Shown piece by piece: positions 35,049-36,666 of a DNA stretch of 36,666 nt; the first letter of the stretch is position 1; every line of letters starts with the position of its first letter. The stretch covers positions 1 to 36,666 of the forward strand of contig NZ_KB907653.1 of the NCBI RefSeq assembly GCF_000382145.1, in the 5' to 3' direction. The notes beneath the pieces are model-generated. The model was not told the origin of the DNA, did no database searches, and was given only the letters and a program-made list of their open reading frames with translations. The translations under genes were made by a program, and so were the position numbers. This DNA comes from Psychrobacter lutiphocae DSM 21542 (GTDB lineage Bacteria > Pseudomonadota > Gammaproteobacteria > Pseudomonadales > Moraxellaceae).

Positions 35049-35690
35049 ATGGCACATTTACATTTAGGCGATATCGCACCAAACTTTGACGCACCAACAA
35101 CAGAAGGTGACATTAACTTTCATGAATGGGCAGGTGATAACTGGGTTGTATTGTTTTCACATCCTGCTGATTTTACGCCAGTATGTACCACCGAGCTTGG
35201 ACGTACAGCTGCATTAAATGGTGAGTTTCAAAAGCGTGGTGTAAAACCAATTGCAATCTCGGTTGATAGTTTAGAAGATCACAATGCGTGGGCAAAAGAT
35301 ATTGGTGAAACTCAAGGTACAGATTTAAACTTCCCTATCATTGCTGACCCTGAGAAAAAAGTAGCGACACTATATGACATGATGCACCCAAATGCAGATA
35401 GTACGCATACAGTACGCAGTGTATTTATTATCGATCCAAATAAAAAAATCCGCTTAATGCTGACTTATCCTGCCAGCTGTGGCCGTAACTTTGACGAAAT
35501 TATTCGTGTGATTGATGCGATGCAACTATCAGACGAGTACAATATTGCAACGCCAGTTGATTGGAAAGAAGGTGATGATGTGATCATTCCACCAAGTATC
35601 AAAACCGAAGATATTTCTGAAAAAGATTATCCCAAAGGGTTTACTGAAGTTAAGCCATACTTGCGCTTTACACCAGCACCTAACAAATAG
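35049..35690 (+). CDS. 1-Cys peroxiredoxin (Prx6-type)
   Basis: Reduces hydrogen peroxide and alkyl hydroperoxides in the cytoplasm. 213 residues, beginning HLGDIAPNFDAPTTEGDINF. The peroxidatic Cys46 is in HPADFTPVCTTELGR, and the Prx6 C-terminal arm is present (DEYNIATPVDWKEGDDVIIP, YLRFTPAPNK). Cys at STHTVRSV-PASCGRN (ASCG, about residue 143) is present, but no classic resolving Cys. AAGGA precedes the ATG by nine bases. Single gene with its own terminator downstream. Confidence 0.95.
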   Translation: MAHLHLGDIAPNFDAPTTEGDINFHEWAGDNWVVLFSHPADFTPVCTTELGRTAALNGEFQKRGVKPIAISVDSLEDHNAWAKDIGETQGTDLNFPIIADPEKKVATLYDMMHPNADSTHTVRSVFIIDPNKKIRLMLTYPASCGRNFDEIIRVIDAMQLSDEYNIATPVDWKEGDDVIIPPSIKTEDISEKDYPKGFTEVKPYLRFTPAPNK

Positions 35691-35815
35691 CCAGCACTAA
35701 AAAACTAGTATAATAGACTGACGATACACTAGATAAAGGGCTACATTGACAGTTTGGGTGTATTGATAGCTTTGGCAGTCCTACCTACATGTCATTAGTG
35801 GATATATATTTATTG

Positions 35816-35851
35816 TAAGCCTCACTGTATAATTACTGTGAGGCTTTTTTG
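35816..35851 (+). terminator. Intrinsic terminator downstream of the peroxiredoxin gene
   Basis: AGCCTCAC, 12-base loop, GTGAGGCT, followed by TTTTTT. Eight perfect stem pairs. Confidence 0.85.
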
Positions 35852-35902
35852 TGCCAGCATAAACAAGTGTTATCATAACCTGAGTGTAGGGTGAGGTTAA
35901 TA

Positions 35903-36010
35903 TAATACCTTTTCTGAAAAATAACCTATCTTTGTCAAACTCGTTGAACCTACTATATGTAGCGTTTGCACCCGTTTTCCTCGATAGCTTAATTTTTAGA
36001 TTTGGTATAA
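35903..36010. mobile_element. Family A MITE, copy 3 (108 bp)
   Basis: Starts TAATACCTTTTCTGAAAAAT and ends TTTTTAGATTTGGTATAA. The ends pair with each other at about 17 of 22 positions. The core AACCTATCTTTGTCAAACTC and TAGCGTTTGCACCCG matches copies 1 and 2. It lies between the peroxiredoxin terminator and the GST gene, 34 bp before the GST start. Confidence 0.85.
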
Positions 36011-36043
36011 CAATGAGATTGATATAATAAAAAGGAGTTTGTA

Positions 36044-36403
36044 ATGAAAAAGCTATATTTAAATCGAATTGCTCCAAATCCGCGTAAAGTGGTGGTGTTA
36101 ATGCAAGCTAAAGGCTTAAATATTGATGATATGGATGATATACAAGTGATTGATGTCGATTTGGCTAAAGGTGAACATCTAACCGAAGAGTTTACAAACA
36201 TTAATCCTCTACAACTGCTACCAGTATTAATCTTAGATGATGGTACGGTGTTAAATGACTCCCAAGCAATTTGTGAATATCTTGATCGTGTCTATGGTGA
36301 GCAGTCTATCATGGGTAATGATGTGGTACAGCGAGCGCAGGTAGGTTCTTTGCGCCGTACTGCTGAGTTTGAAGTGCTATATAATACCAAACCCAATAAT
36401 TAA
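36044..36403 (+). pseudogene. Glutathione S-transferase, 5' part, truncated by IS630 insertion
   Basis: The 119-residue frame has the GST N-terminal thioredoxin-like domain: KKLYLNRIAPNPRKVVVLMQ and LPVLILDDGTVLNDSQAICE with the Pro-Val (cis-Pro) and Asp-Ser glutathione-binding motif (LNDSQAI). The C-terminal helical domain has barely started (QRAQVGSLRRTAEFEVLYN) when the IS630 end begins at 36382; the last residues TKPNN and the stop codon come from the IS. AAAGGAG precedes the ATG. Complete members have about 200 residues, so roughly 45% is lost or displaced to the far side of the IS. Confidence 0.85.
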
Positions 36404-36666
36404 AGTTGAGCCCAAGCACGAGTGGTTAAAGTGCGAATTCTTTGTGGCTGTTTGAGCAGATTATTCCAAGCCAAACAAGCGGCATCAACAATAGCTTCAT
36501 AGCTTTCATAACAGCGATTAGATAACTCATTTTGCTTCAGGTACTGCCATACGTTCTCAGAGGGGTTAAGCTCAGGTGAATACGGTGGTAATTTAAGCAT
36601 AGTGACATTCCCCTGATTCAAGCTTGGTTGATGCCATAATGCACCGTCCATTACCACCACCGCATG
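36382..36666 (-). mobile_element. IS630-type insertion sequence, left part only
   Basis: The terminus starts TAATACCAAACCCAATAATT, next to TA at 36380-36381, inside the GST gene. The transposase stop codon (36400-36402) lies only 18 bp from the element end. The rest of the IS is beyond the right edge. Its orientation is the same as the element at the left edge. Confidence 0.85.
36400..36666 (-). CDS. IS630-family transposase, C-terminal part (cut by window edge)
   Basis: The frame is open to the right edge, reading HAVVVMDGALWHQPSLNQGN then VTMLKLPPYSPELNPSENVW to TTRAWAQL. This is the second half of the DDE_3 (IS630/Tc1-mariner) catalytic domain: VVMDGALWHQ carries the second catalytic Asp, and LPPYSPELNPSENVWQYLK carries the third acidic residue (Glu of NPSENVW). 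It continues off the window, so the start is not visible. Confidence 0.92.
   Translation of the reverse strand, partial: HAVVVMDGALWHQPSLNQGNVTMLKLPPYSPELNPSENVWQYLKQNELSNRCYESYEAIVDAACLAWNNLLKQPQRIRTLTTRAWAQL

Overview
The window looks like chromosome of a low-to-moderate GC gammaproteobacterium of the Moraxellaceae, most likely a Psychrobacter-type organism. This is inferred from gene content, from the purN-purM-perM-hda order shared with pseudomonads and relatives, from the small lipoprotein and RoxA types, and from many AT-rich, repeat-laden intergenic regions. No marker gene fixes the species.

Layout. Both edges cut an IS630-type insertion sequence: the transposase N-terminus at 1-88 and a transposase C-terminus at 36400-36666. 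Between them, from left to right:
(1) Housekeeping genes: folE, fabI, a 55-aa acidic/His-rich protein, roxA, a 54-aa lipoprotein, a YjdF/DUF2238 membrane protein and purB (333-6863).
(2) An accessory and decaying block (7089-16928). It holds a Wadjet remnant with intact jetA and jetD but no jetB or jetC, a GNAT acetyltransferase, a GlxA-type regulator convergent with an MFS transporter, a paiB gene cut by an in-frame nonsense codon, a GntR/CGNR chimera divergent from an EamA transporter, a half LysE gene and an SDR oxidoreductase.
(3) A tRNA-Val/tRNA-Asp operon on the minus strand. It has a consensus promoter, a roughly 390-nt repeat-rich leader and an intrinsic terminator (17220-17935).
(4) Transport: a BASS-family carrier, a glycine betaine/choline-type ABC importer (binding protein-permease fusion plus ATPase), an aldehyde dehydrogenase, a ThiXYZ-like pyrimidine importer and a LysE exporter (18002-28911).
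(5) Conserved core: purN and purM (overlapping), perM, hda, a DUF2057 protein, a 1-Cys peroxiredoxin, and a glutathione S-transferase truncated by the right-hand IS630.

The intergenic DNA is the most unusual part. At least three families of small inverted-repeat elements (MITE-like) are present. Family A (about 108 bp, three copies) has termini nearly matching the IS630 ends at the window edges, so it is probably mobilised by that IS. Family B (TTAGGGCGTGTC-type ends) has four or five copies, including one nested inside another between the two osmoprotectant transporter genes. Family C has one copy with ATAGGACTTACGCA ends. There are also at least eleven short tandem duplications (15-34 bp, two to three copies), nearly all intergenic. 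The tRNA leader modules recur near 27.9 kb with base-pair covariation in a terminator-like hairpin.

The clearest candidates for follow-up are the jetA-jetD pair without its SMC core, the GntR-CGNR fusion, the tRNA-leader structured repeats and the IS630/MITE partnership. No complete new multi-gene system is evident.
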